A DNA stretch of 64,000 nt from Euonymus europaeus (Eukaryota; Streptophyta; Magnoliopsida; Celastrales; Celastraceae). Both the position numbers and the translations under genes were made by a program. Shown here piece by piece: positions 1-11,429 of this stretch; the first letter of the stretch is position 1, and every line of letters starts with the position of its first letter. The stretch lies in NCBI GenBank assembly GCA_963580455.1, contig OY756964.1, forward strand, positions 5,890,001 to 5,954,000. Direction: 5' to 3'. The notes below the pieces were generated by a model. That model made no database searches, was not told where the DNA came from, and was given only the letters and a program-made list of their open reading frames with translations.

Positions 1-1403
1 TCGCAGTGGCTTTCATAAAGCAATGGATATCAAATTTCGTGACTTGGCATCGCCTTCAAATTCTGATTCTTCAAAATCTTTTTGGGATGCAATATGACGC
101 CTTCCTATCCACCCTTCTGTTGGTATCTTTCTTTGGAGAGCTATTGTGAATGTGATGCCAGTCAAAGTTAATCTTGTACACCGTAAGATTATTGATGATC
201 CTCTTTGTCCCTTTTGTCTTAATATCCCAGAAACTATATCTCATTGCCTATGGAAGTGTTCAGCTGCCTAAGAAGTGATGAGTTTAAGCTCTAAGGCGAT
301 CCAAAAGATGCATTGTGAAGCCTCTAGTTTTGCTGATATTTGGACTTACTGTGCTGCTAAACTGGAATTATTTGAGCTGTGTACTTGCTAATATGTTTAA
401 GCTTATATGGGGGCGGCGGAATGCATTAGTGCATGCAGGGAAACCTGCACATGCCAATTTTCTTGCCATTAAAGCTAGAGAAGATGCTTCTAAGTTCATT
501 GATGCTCAGGATTTTCTAAAATTTCCAAATCTATTGTATCCTACCTTATCTCATCAACTTATTGCTTCCATCAAATGCTTTACAGGGTTGGAATCCCCCT
601 CCGGCAGGATTTTTAAAAGCTAATTGGGATGCAGCCATTGATGGGCACAATTCTTGCTCTAGTTTTGCTTGTATTGTACGTGATGAAACTGGCCTTGTGG
701 TGACTGCCTGCTATCTGAGAAGGCCAGTGGCCTTAGATCCTACTCTAGCTGAAGCTCTTGCTGCTGACTTAGCCTCTAGAGTGTCTTGTTTTATGGGTTT
801 TTCCCACATAATCCTAGAGGGTGATTGTAGTACAATAGTTGAGCAGTATAATTCACATGAGGATAATGCAGCTTTATGGAGTGGAGTAGTGGCATCCTCC
901 AAATGGATTACCCGTTCAGCTGTTAAAGTTGAAGTTAGGCTTGTCCCACGTCAAGCTAATGAGGGAGCCCATAGGCTGGCCAAACAAGGTCTCTTTGGTC
1001 CTCAATTTCATTGCTATCAAGGCTCTCTGCCTATGCGTATTGAACAGGTAATCAGAAGGGACAGAGCTGATAATAATCGTCACATTGGGTATTCTGAGCC
1101 TGTTTGGAAAAATTTATTGCTAGAGTATTCAGATCGAGACCTTGCATTGTTATAAGTTATGTCTGGCTATTGAATGTTGGTCTGGAGTTGGATGTGCAGA
1201 ACGGTGGTGCTTGACAGATGCAAGTTTAGCTTTCATGTTGCTACAGATTAATTACTTTGTTCTTTAATTTTTGAAGTAATCTGAATATTAGTTTCTCTAC
1301 CCACTTAGTGTGGATGATGTGGTAGTCTTGTCTTGGACATGTGTAACTACCTATTTTTATATAGTAACCTGTTGGTCTTACAGACCTTTCAAAAAAAAAA
1401 AAC
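1..1403 (+). mobile_element. 3' end of a decayed LINE (non-LTR retrotransposon)
   Basis: The left window edge cuts this element. Around 88-270 is a zinc-binding reverse-transcriptase domain (zf-RVT type) with a CxxC...H...C pattern ending in a WKC motif. From about 562 to 1155 is an RNase H-like domain with NWDAA, an AEAL glutamate, EGD and a late AHRLAK histidine, which match the usual acidic and His catalytic positions. The coding frame is interrupted: an in-frame stop follows the zf-RVT block near 270, and the domains lie in different frames, so the copy is dead. A 12-A tail at about 1391-1402 marks the 3' end. Domain order zf-RVT then RNase H then poly(A) is typical of plant L1-like LINEs. 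The reverse transcriptase would lie left of the window. Confidence 0.85.
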
Positions 1404-1508
1404 GTCAAAGAAGATGATAATAAATTGAGGTTGACGAAGCCAATACTGATGTCATTGATAGAACTAACTCAATTTTTTAAAACAAAAATTAATCCTCAAA
1501 ATCTTCAC

Positions 1509-1532
1509 ATATATATATATATATATATATAT
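1509..1532. repeat. (AT)n microsatellite
   Basis: An uninterrupted AT dinucleotide run of about 12 units. It is probably length-polymorphic between individuals. Confidence 0.9.
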
Positions 1533-2879
1533 CAGTCGCTATTTAAACTCCTCGTAAATCTCCAAAAATCATTCCAACAAAAACACAGTAAAACAAGTTG
1601 TAAAACCAAAAGAGATAGAGAAACATATAGCTACCAATTACCAACAATTTTTATTTTGACCAATAAAAAAAATCCCCAATATAACAATAGAGCTAGCCAA
1701 ACACCACATCTTACTCCCTCGGTGGATAAATGATAGCGTATTTGGAGCGATACTTGCACAATCTTATGAATTGGTTTTGTGTGGCATTGCAGAGGATGAT
1801 AATTTTTTGTGAGTAGTCCACTAGAAGGCGCCATGAAGTATAAAATTATCAGAGAGATTGTGTGGTGAAACACACATCTCAATATTTACTCATTACACAT
1901 GTGATATTATTGTCAAGAAGTCAGGAATATTTTGCTATTTGCACATTTGCATGTTTTGATATGTTAACCTATTTGAAAAACTAATTTCATATAAATAGAA
2001 AATAATTGTGTTTTCTGGAAAGCACATTTTTTCCTTCCATTCATCATTACGTCTCACATGAGGACAAAGTTGTCTTCAAAAAAACTTGTCACGTCTATAG
2101 GGGTAGGGCATCGGGAGTGAGGGAGGGTGGTTGGGTTGGGTTTGCCCTAGGGGTTGATTTAGTCACTCCCTTTGTAAATCACATTCAATATATTCTATAT
2201 TATTTTCTAATCAAAAATTTCCTAGCGTGAAAACAACATACATATTATAAAGGTATTTATTTTTAGTCTTATTTTTATATTAATATATTATTTTTAAAAT
2301 TTTAATTAAACCTACGTTTTGATTGATGAGCGAATAGTTGAACTAATGACTCTGTCCTTAGCCCACGTCGATGTCGTGAAGGCTTTCCAATGTGCTGTGA
2401 TCAAACTAGTCACATTTGAAGGGAGGGCAATTTTGCGCCTGACGCATTGGGGTAGATTAGCAACGAGAACATTTCTGGATGGAAGACCCGCCGGAGGTAA
2501 TCAGAGAATGGATTGGAGATGAGGGGTAGTCTGAGATGGAGAAGAGGGTCACTGGGAGGGCATTATTGTAGCTGGTCCATGGTAAATAAAGATATGAAGA
2601 ACGAGAGTAGTGCCGGTGGAAAGGGAAGCGGGAAGTTAGGCCTATGAGAGCATGGATTGGAAGACATCTGGACCCGGGCGCTAATGGCATAAGAAATAAA
2701 GGAAAGGGTGTTCTCCAAGATCTTTGTTATTTGTTTTTCCTAGTGATTTTTATAATATTGCACAAGCAGGATGAAACCCCACGCTCAAATGGTCGCAAAG
2801 AAATTCCTCACGCTCGAGTTTTTGCCTTGGGTACACATACCAATTGAGTCATTTCTCTGGTTCATATATTATTTTCTTG
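1533..2879. other. Gene-free stretch, no recognisable element
   Basis: AT-rich DNA with only short ORFs. A 67-codon ORF at 2319-2522 is less AT-rich than its surroundings but shows no family motif, and it overlaps an ORF on the other strand. No gene, RNA or intact mobile element can be supported here. Confidence 0.5.
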
Positions 2880-3202
2880 TCCTACTTACTTATTAGGAAT
2901 TATTATTATTGTGTTATCAAGATTAGTATTTTTAATAGTTAGTAGGAATTCTAGTCAAATTACTATTTTGATTTTATTATTAACATTTTTAATTATTATA
3001 TGTCTATTAGGGTTTGACAATTTTAGTATTTATAGGGATATAGTCGTTCTTGGCAAATCAACTATATGAAGAAATAAAATTAATTTGAGGTTTCTCTTTA
3101 AAAAATTTGGTGGATTCTAAGCTTATTTGGTGGATTTCAAGTTATGTTGGTTTAGTCACTGAATTAATCAATCGATAAGTTTTTATTATGCATTAGTTGG
3201 TA
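2880..3202 (+). repeat. 5' LTR of the small LTR element
   Basis: Direct repeat partner of 4112-4422, with the tRNA primer-binding-site-like motif at its right border. Confidence 0.65.
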
Positions 3203-4111
3203 TTGGAGTAAGGATTTCTCTTGTTCAATGACAGATAATCGATCTTGGATTAGGGTGAAAAGGATGCTTACGATTGAATTTTTTTCTTTGTTGTTGGCAA
3301 GAGATTTTATTTGAATTGGACTGTCAAATGGATTCCTATGCTCAAAGTTTTTATTTTGAATATTATAATTTGTTTCTAATAAATTGTGCCAAGGTGCATG
3401 AAGTTAGGAGATTATTTCAAGAAAATTCAATAAATTCTCAAGTAACTGGTAAAGTTGAGACAGTCACACGATAAGTCAGCAAGCCTACATAGGTTGATGA
3501 AAACATTGAAGAAGAGGAAGTCCATGATGATTGTGTTTTGTGTACATAATATATTGCAGATTGAAGATGTGGAGAACAATATTTTTGCGAGTAAGTGAGA
3601 CAATTAATAAACTTCAGAGGTACCGTCCTCTTTCATAAAAAAAATATATTTTTGCGAGTGAAGTTCAAATTTATGAAGAAATTATCGAACAACATAATGA
3701 GATTGTTGATAGTATTCTTGAAAATCATATGCCTACGATTGTAGATTTGGATAGCTTTGTGAGAGATCAAAGAGGTCACATGGATCATGATTAACATGGC
3801 TTTACAAACAAATTATGAGGTACAACATATTGATTTGTTGGGGTTGAGGATTGTAACTTCAACGTTAGTATTTCAATATTACAAAATCAATGAGTTCGAG
3901 AAGGAGAAAGTTTCAAACTTCGCAATCCATTGAGAGTTATATCTTGTGAGCATACCAAAACAACATTTATCTTATTGAAATATCTCTTTCTTTTGGGCGA
4001 AATATTACAATTTCAACCTATGAGATCGAAGACATCGAATGATTTATTTTGCATGTTTATCCAAATTGTAAGTCGAGGACAAATAATTTTTAAGTGGAGG
4101 AGACCGACGTA

Positions 4112-4422
4112 GGACAAGTTTATTTATTTATTAGGAATTATCATTATTGTGTTATTAGGAGTTTTAGTAGAAATTCTAGTCAAATTAATATTTTGACTTT
4201 ATTATTAGCACTTTTTAATAATTATGTGTATATTACAGTTTGACAATTTTAGTATGTATATGGTTGTCGCCGTTTTCGGCAAAATAAATTTATGATGAAA
4301 TAAATAAAAAATTAGTTTGAGATTTCTCTCAATTTTCTTGATGAATTTCAAGTTACGTTGGTTTAGCCGTTTAGGCGTTGAACTAGTCAATCAATCAATT
4401 TTCGTTATGTATTAGTTGGTAT
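4112..4422 (+). repeat. 3' LTR of the small LTR element
   Basis: Direct repeat partner of 2880-3202, with a polypurine tract at its left border. Confidence 0.65.
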
Positions 4423-6730
4423 AACTTAGAATGAAAGCTGATAAAATGTATGATCTTAGTCAAAGCTAGTTCTCCAAGCAGGTTACAATGCCTAAGATAA
4501 TATCTCGAAATCCTAATTGCAACATACTTAATAAAAGAAATAATTTAATTAACAAACTATGAAAAATCTTAAAAGCAATTCGAAAAATGACAAATATGCA
4601 AAAGTGGTTGAAAATTCATCGAGTCCATTTTTATGCAGAAAATACACCTAATTGCTTTGTTGTTACATTCATGCTGTCGGGCTCGAAATAAGCTCCAATT
4701 TAATATGTTATGGGCTCAAAACAGACATCAAAAACTCAAGTTATGATTATTTTAGCAAACGGGATTCCAAACCTCATATATTTTGTTGGCCACTTGTTCT
4801 ATATCATTTGAAAGAGAGAGAAAATATTTTTATATGTGAGAGAAAGCACTTAGAACAGTAATTGGAAAATATTTTTGTTCTATATCATATGGAAAATGAC
4901 GGTAATTGAAAAATTAAAACAGTTATCGTTAACGTCATTTCATCGTTGGTCGGTATACCGAATTTCGATAATGGTAAACCGGTAATTGGTAAATTTATCG
5001 ATCCTAAAAATGAAGCATTTTCTATTTTTCAATTTTTCTAAATCAAATAAACAAGTAACAGTTAAGAAATTAAACTAAAAATAAACTAAACTAACCAACC
5101 TAAAAATATAAAATATAATATATTAACTCATATAGATGGGTCGGTCAATATTAATCAACTAAGAGTCCTCTTTTTTTGGTTGAGAAAAAGCATATTCATT
5201 GAGAAGAAATGAGGTTACAATCTGAATCGATCAGGCTCTGAACAACCCGAGGCATGGAACCAGTCATAGTAGAAATACTAGGAGACAATTGACCAATAGA
5301 GGCTAAACTATTATGTAAATTGGGAGGATGATCAACTTTAAGTCTTAAACTAAACTAAAAATATAATATATAATATATTAATTTTATATATGAATCGGCA
5401 ACGATAAATACCGATCGTTAGAGAGCTGGTATGCATTACCGTTATTAATTCTATTAGTAAAAATACCATACCGACGAATTGGTAATAGTAAACCATTTTG
5501 CTTAATTATACGGTAACCAATTGATCGATAACAGTATTATAACCATAAAATTACATTATAATTATCATAACAACCCTATCCAATGCTATTGGAAGTGTCT
5601 CTCATCTTTATTGAAGAGGCATATCTTACACCTTTTCTTTATTGTGAACACTCAACAAAATCCGTGACTCATGCAGCCATCATAATTTTCTAATCTCTCA
5701 TTACCAAAAGAAAATTGCCAAAAAAATACTTCCTCTTTGCGAGGACCTGGAAAAGAAATAGGACCATGGATTTGGAGTCATGAATATGGAAATAATCATT
5801 TCCTATTTTGACAAGATTATTTGAAAATTTGAAATTTGGTTCAATGAATTTGTTTTTTTTTACAATCTTTCTTTCTATTTTACATAAAAACTGACGAAAC
5901 CTCTTTTTTTTCATTAAAATCGATCAAAAATTGACATAACCATTAATTAACAAACAATTTTATCAAAATATGTCAAAAAAGTCGACAAAAGCATACCGTT
6001 GACACCCTAAAAAAATTAGAGTTAATGTAAATCCAACATTTCCTCTTTCTTTTTGGTAAGAACCAATACCGCCCATGTTATCTTATTTTCTATTTTAGTT
6101 TTCTTAGCAAAAAAATATGCCGCTCGACTTTTGTATAGTAAAGTTGAGACTCGTTATTGATTTTTAATATAGTTGTGTAATTTAAGAGGATCCATTTTAT
6201 TGAGACAATATGAAGACTAATAATATTATTGACTACAACAATAATATTATTGACCTAATTTTTATATAATAAAAATAAAATCTAATATTAATTTTAATAA
6301 AAATAAATAAATAATTACACTATTGCAATTTCTGCCTATTTTAATATGGGTTGATAGCTCTGCCTCTAGCAGTCTTGCATACTTCAGTGGGTTCGAATTC
6401 AAATTGATGGACCAAATAAGTAAAAAGGATAAAAAAGGACTCATTACCGATCCCATTGAATACAAAAGAATCAACATCTCTGATTTGGCATTTTTGCTAT
6501 AAAGAAAGAAAAACTAGACGTTGGAGATGCTACTGCTGGGTCCTGAGTCCTAACGTATAACCCAGAAGATCCTTCTACCAAATAAAAGCTTGAATCTTTG
6601 GCAAAATCGATCAACAAAAGAGAGAGAGCTTTCTCATCAAAGAACCAACATTTAGCGTATAAGCCTGCGCATCTCAGTTGGCTCTCTCTGTCTTGCTCGC
6701 ACATGTAATAAAGCCACAGCCTTTTATTCA
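4423..6730. other. Gene-free stretch with palindromic repeat debris
   Basis: Apart from the short LINE tail, this holds AT-rich sequence. Around 4920-5010 and 5395-5550 there are repeated GGTATACCG, ACCGGTAAT and GGTAACC-type motifs in both orientations, which look like the remains of a palindromic DNA transposon. The last 200 bp or so before 6730 probably belong to the promoter and 5' leader of the next gene. Confidence 0.5.
5171..5336 (-). mobile_element. 5'-truncated LINE tail, antisense
   Basis: Read on the minus strand, this gives a short open frame ending at a TGA near 5219, then a 3' UTR with TTTCTCAACC and a run of 7 A (5171-5177 as T). That is the usual 3' end of plant L1-like LINEs. 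Only about 165 bp is present, as expected for a 5'-truncated insertion. AACTAAGAGTC on the left and AACTTTAAGTC on the right may be an imperfect target duplication. Similar 'AAACTAAACTAAAAATATA' DNA lies on both sides (around 5067-5130 and 5345-5382), so a local duplication also took place. Confidence 0.55.
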
Positions 6731-6896
6731 CACTTCAGAGGGAGAGAGTGACTGAACCCTTGAAGGGTTTTGTTAGATTTCTCGCCATATATTCGCCAGC
6801 GGGATTCAATATACTGCAAGACACGAAAGAAGAAGAAAAGGGTTTTGGAAAAAGAAAGGCTTCGGCGGCTCTTCGTATAGGAAGGAGAAAGGGACG

Positions 6897-9800
6897 ATGG
6901 GTGAATCAGCTTGTCTTGCGCGATCGTTTTCTCATCCTTCTGCGGCTTCCCGTGAAGACGGAGAGGTCGGTTCTTGAATATTTTTCTTATTCTTTGTGGT
7001 TTTGGCTTGATGCGCGCCGCTCATGAAGTATGCCAATTTGTTGTTTCTCTGGAAATCCCTAATGTAGTAATGTAGTTTGGCTTAATTGCGCATTGATTTT
7101 GGATTATATCCTCGAAAATATAGCTGAAAAGAGTATTCTTGTGTCCATTCTTGGTATTCTTCTCTTCAATAGATTCAGAGAACCGAATGCAAATCATTGG
7201 ATCTCTGGGTTCAGGGATAACATCACATCTATGGTTCTGGGCCTATTTTTGCTTCCTTTTTATTAGCATTGTAGTAAGGCATCGTTTGATTGTCTCTCGA
7301 TTTATTTTCTGGTAAAACGGTGTGTTGCGGCTCATTCGCATTCCGTGCTTTTCCTTGTCAGTTTTGAGTTTCAATGCTGGTCTTTGATGGGGTTTTGACT
7401 CATGAAGTACAACATGTAAATGAAAATCTGTTAACACTGCAAAATGGGTTATTTTAGGCCTTCTTATATATGAAAGTACCTATAATGCAGGTCGACCCAA
7501 TTCGTCGTGCCCTCACGGAATCCGTATCATTTGGGAGATTCATGTCAGAGTCCTTGGATTGGGAGAAATGGTCGACCTTCTCTCAGAATCGTTACTTGGA
7601 AGAAGCTGAGAAATTTTCGAAGCCTGGTTCTGTTGCTCAAAAGAAAGCTTATTTTGAAGCTCATTACAAGAAGAAAGCTGCAATGAGAGAAGCAGCTTTG
7701 CTCCAGAAAGAAAATGTGACTTCTGACAGTATTCCTGAATCAGAGATTGCTGAAACTTGTAGTGACTCTTCCACAGTTGAAGAGCTTGCAGCAACAAATA
7801 ACCATTTGGATTTTAATGAAAAACAAGAGAGTGATCTCTTCAATAACGAGATGCGTCATTCTGCTGATCTAAATGCTTGCAATTCTTCCATTGAAGGTGA
7901 TGATATAAGCACTGCTGCAGTGGAAAGAGTAGAAACTGTGGTGGAGCAAACTGTTGTTACCAGGATTCCTGCTCTGATTGAAAACTTAAAGCAGCCTGAA
8001 ATTGTTCAAAACCATGGCCAGAATGTGTTTGCTCCACAGGAACATATACCCCTAAAGGTAAATTGTTAAATATTGTCTCTCTTTCCTTTTTCATCTGATG
8101 TTTACTGTGTTAGATTCACACTGAAACTTTGATTGTTACAGGAAGCTTCCGACAGGGAGCGACCAGCTTCATCGAGTAAGAAAAAATCATCTAATTTTTT
8201 GTTCAAATCGTTAACAATAGATAGGGCCAAAAAACTCCCATCTTCTCCCAGCAAAGAAGCTTCTTCTGTAAAACTCAAAGCTGGAAATAAAGTTGTTTTG
8301 GACTCTAAGAAATCTACTGAAGACTCTGCCAACAAGAAATTAATTGAGAAAGGAGTTGGTTCAATTAGTAAGCAGTCTGCACGGCTCTTTGTCAGTGTAA
8401 AGAAATCAACTCCCAATGTCCTCAACATGTCAATTAATCTCACTTCCCGAGCTAGCGTGTCCAGCAACTCTTCAGGCAAAATGTCCAAGGGCAATTCGAC
8501 CATCCTACACAATCCTACTAGGGTACTTCCATTCTTTGTGTTACATCTTGCCGTCCACAAACGTGGGATGAACACATTCAGTTCCACGTGCAAACACACA
8601 CTTGCGTACATCTGTGTTATTTTTGCTTGGAAAGAATAATTGACTCACCAGGCAGACTTTCTTTTGGAAACTGCAGACATCTGTTAATGGAGTGTTGAAG
8701 AATCCTTCAGTCGTTGGTAAATCAGAAGATAGACGGTATTTTTACCCCTGCAAAGTGTTCTAAGTTGTTGTACATACTTGCATGAAAAATATGTTTTAAC
8801 TGACATCTCGGATCATTATTGATTTGCAGGACTAAAACAACACTAAATAAGTCAGTTTTTGGAGGAATAATGGCTGCTGGAAAATCTTATTCCCTCATTT
8901 CCGAGTAAGAAGTTTTCCTTCTTGAATTTTGTAGATATGCTTCCCTTTTGTTTATTTATTCATTTTTCTGGGGTTTTGACAGCAATAAAAGCATAACATT
9001 ATTTACATCCTCACTCTTAGGGACTAGTTGTTGTGTTACATTGAGATCGTGTTAGACATATAAAGGAAAGTAGTTTTGTATTAAACTTGCACGATATTTC
9101 TGCAACAGCATATATACTCAACTTTTCATGATTTCACTTGTCAGAAATTACCAGAACTTTTAGTCACTTGGAAAGAGATAAAAACATACAATGATTTCAA
9201 TCAGAAGTCCTAATACTTTCTTTTATTTCTATGTCAGACATCCAAAATCTTCAAATGCAAGTGGAAGCAAGATACGAGCTCCTATTGTATTGTCTCCTTT
9301 TACATTCAGGAGTGAAGAAAGAGCTGCAAGACGGAAAGAGGTAAATTAGATCCTTATAGACATTCTTATTTCTCTTCGCAGTATCCTAATTGTGGTCATT
9401 TCAAAATTGGTTTTGTTTGATGTGCTAGTTCTTTCAGAAGCTGGAAGAGAAAAACAAAGCTAAGGAGGTAGAGAAATGGCAAATGCAAACAAAATCTAAG
9501 GTCAGTCTCTCATATAGCTTTATTATACTGTATCTATGGCATCTCAGTATCGAAACCCAGTATGCAAAGTCCAATCTGTTCTGTTTGGAGGCATCACATA
9601 GTAAACCGAGGCTTATCTCTAAAATGGGAAGTGATAAATCCCTGTTATTGGTTTAGTGGGGCAAATCTGAAAAGTATTGAAGAACAAATCCTGGAAACAG
9701 TAAAGGATCTAATGTTCTTCCCGTGATATTAGGATTCGAATTAAATGAGTGGCCAAGTTGATCATATATAATATGTTATATCAGGGTAATATTCCTTCTC

Positions 9801-10484
9801 TTGACCACGAAAAACACTCTTTTTCATCTACTTCAATAGTAAAACGACGCTTTCTTAGGTGTTTGGGAGACTCTGTGTAGAATTGCCTCATGTTCTGTGT
9901 CTGTCATGATGAGACCCCAGAACGTGACATCTAGTCTTCAGAACCAAACTAAATGAGTTTAAAAACGATGGATCACTATCACCAAATACTCAAGTGATGA
10001 AGTTTCTTCCGTATGCTTTTTAAAACATGATTTACGAATCATCTTTCAAGATCCTGCTATAGTTTTTGTGTTAATAGAATACCAGATGATTAGATGAAGC
10101 ATAAATATGTGTTTGGTACAACTATTCTTGTTATAACCTTCCTATTAAATTTGACCTTTTAACGGTACTCTCTGCCTTACTACACCAGCAGAAGGGTGTT
10201 TGTGTAGATGCTGGAAACTTATCAGTTTGCATTTTGATTTTATGGATCAATTGTGCTTCTCGCAGATCCCAGTAACCCAACCTCAATCACCAAAGCTGGG
10301 AAGGAAGCCAATGCCGACCAGAGTCCAGGACATAACAAGCTCCCGACCCCCTCGAAGGCCTGCAGCCAATGCTGAAATATCCAAACGTTTTGTAGAGAAT
10401 AGTAATCAAAGTACAGCTCGTTCAGTTGCTTCCTTACCAAAGAGGAGTGCACTTGAAAATGCTTCTCCTAACATCCAACACTGA
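6897..10484 (+). CDS. WVD2-like protein with TPX2 C-terminal domain (WDL7-like)
   Basis: Eight coding exons: 6897-6965, 7491-8057, 8142-8522, 8677-8735, 8830-8904, 9238-9340, 9429-9500, 10266-10484. All introns are GT-AG and the frame closes, giving about 514 residues. The N-terminus (MGESACL, then RALTES, FGRFMSESLDWEKWS and an AYFEAHYKKKAA block) is the conserved start of the WVD2-like 7 group. The middle is Ser/Lys-rich and looks disordered. The TPX2 microtubule-binding segment (about residues 395-440) contains PFTFRSEERAARRKEF, KLEEK and KAKEVE. By family, these proteins bind cortical microtubules and influence cell elongation and twisting. The start is the first ATG in frame with the conserved exon 2 and follows a purine-rich leader. 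The gene is convergent with the ARR11-like gene, with under 900 bp between stops. Whether it matches WDL7 or its sister MDP40 in Arabidopsis cannot be settled here. Confidence 0.92.
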
Positions 10485-11290
10485 GTTTATAATAAGAGGG
10501 TAAATCATAATACAAGGCATTGCCAGCCCGCTGAACTGTTGATGACCAGCTGGTGATTGCTGGAGCTACTATTGTGATTACAGTCGGTTCACAACAAAAA
10601 CATTCTCTAGTGTTGGCGCTCAAGTACACACGTAAAGGAGTCTTAATAGGGTATTAATAATTTGTAACAGATGAGCTTTGCGACAGTAACAATTAAGAAG
10701 TAGAGATTCATGATTGTTCTTTGTGAAGGTTTATACTAAAGACAGGAATACGAGTTTTTGCTACAGATAAAGCAATAAATGAATTACTTTTTGTAGGACA
10801 ATTGCCCGCAAATGCATGTTCTGCTGATTGAGTGCTCTTGAAAATGCACTGAAACTGAGACAGATCTTTTTTTGGCATAGAGATTATGCTAGAAAATGAT
10901 CAATAGCCAAACCTTTTGCAAACAGCTACAGGCACCTACACTAGAGAACTGAGGCCCTTCTGATCAGCAGAACACAAGCAATTTCATACTACATTGGTAT
11001 TTGCCGTCAACAAAGATGTGAGAAATTTATGATCATCAATCAGATTTTTGACTTGCGACAAAATTAATGCATAGCTGGTATTGAAGAACTAAGAAAGAAG
11101 ATTATTTTGCCAAATGTTTTCATCACTAATGCAATTACATCATCAAGATCCAAGTCCAAATGATGGGGAAAATAATATTTGATTGCACAGATTTGAAATA
11201 ACCATTTGTAGACGGGTTCGCTTACAGATAGTAGCACAGGAACCTCTTGCAAGGAGGGCAGGACATGGCAGAGAAAGCTCATGTTATTGA
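10485..11290. other. Shared 3' region between two convergent genes
   Basis: About 0.8 kb between the stop of the WVD2-like gene (+) and the duplicated end of the ARR11-like gene (-). It presumably carries both 3' UTRs and poly(A) sites. The short ORFs here show no conservation features. Confidence 0.6.
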
Positions 11291-11429
11291 CAAACCTTCA
11301 GCTCAGGCTATAAATAAACCTTGAGAATATTCAGTTGAGTCACAGAGATGATCATAATCAAACCTTCAGCTCAGGCTATAAATAAACCTTGAGAATATTC
11401 AGTTGAGTCACAGAGATGATCATAATCAA
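11291..11429. repeat. 68-bp tandem duplication spanning a stop codon
   Basis: Two adjacent, apparently perfect 68-bp copies, starting near 11291 and 11359. Each contains the minus-strand end of the ARR11-like coding sequence, including the TGA. The gene uses the stop in the upstream (higher-coordinate) copy; the other copy lies in its 3' UTR. Confidence 0.9.

Larger units (their letters stand above)
2880..4422 (+). mobile_element. Small decayed LTR retrotransposon, non-autonomous
   Basis: Two direct repeats of about 310-325 bp flank about 900 bp: 2880-3202 and 4112-4422. Both share a TTAGGAATTA block, a GACAATTTTAGTAT block and an ATTAGTTGGTAT end. Directly after the first repeat, TGGTATTGGAGT (about 3198-3209) resembles the initiator-Met tRNA primer-binding site TGGTATCAGAGC. 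Directly before the second, TAAGTGGAGGAGA (4091-4103) is a good polypurine tract of the plant Ty3/gypsy kind. The interior has no gag or pol similarity that I can see, only short ORFs, so this is a deletion derivative or a TRIM/LARD-like element. The two repeats have diverged by many substitutions and indels, so it is old. Exact LTR ends and target duplication were not resolved. Confidence 0.7.

Noticed and set aside
2319..2522. 67-codon ORF in the left repeat region
   Set aside because: Moderately coding-like composition but no motif, and it overlaps another ORF on the opposite strand.
6389..6400. GGGTTCGAATTC as a tRNA or SINE B box
   Set aside because: A matching A box at the right distance and tRNA arms were not found.
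8102..8611. 169-codon minus-strand ORF opposite the WVD2-like exon 3
   Set aside because: The plus-strand exon has correct splice sites and conserved family sequence; the antisense frame shows no motif.
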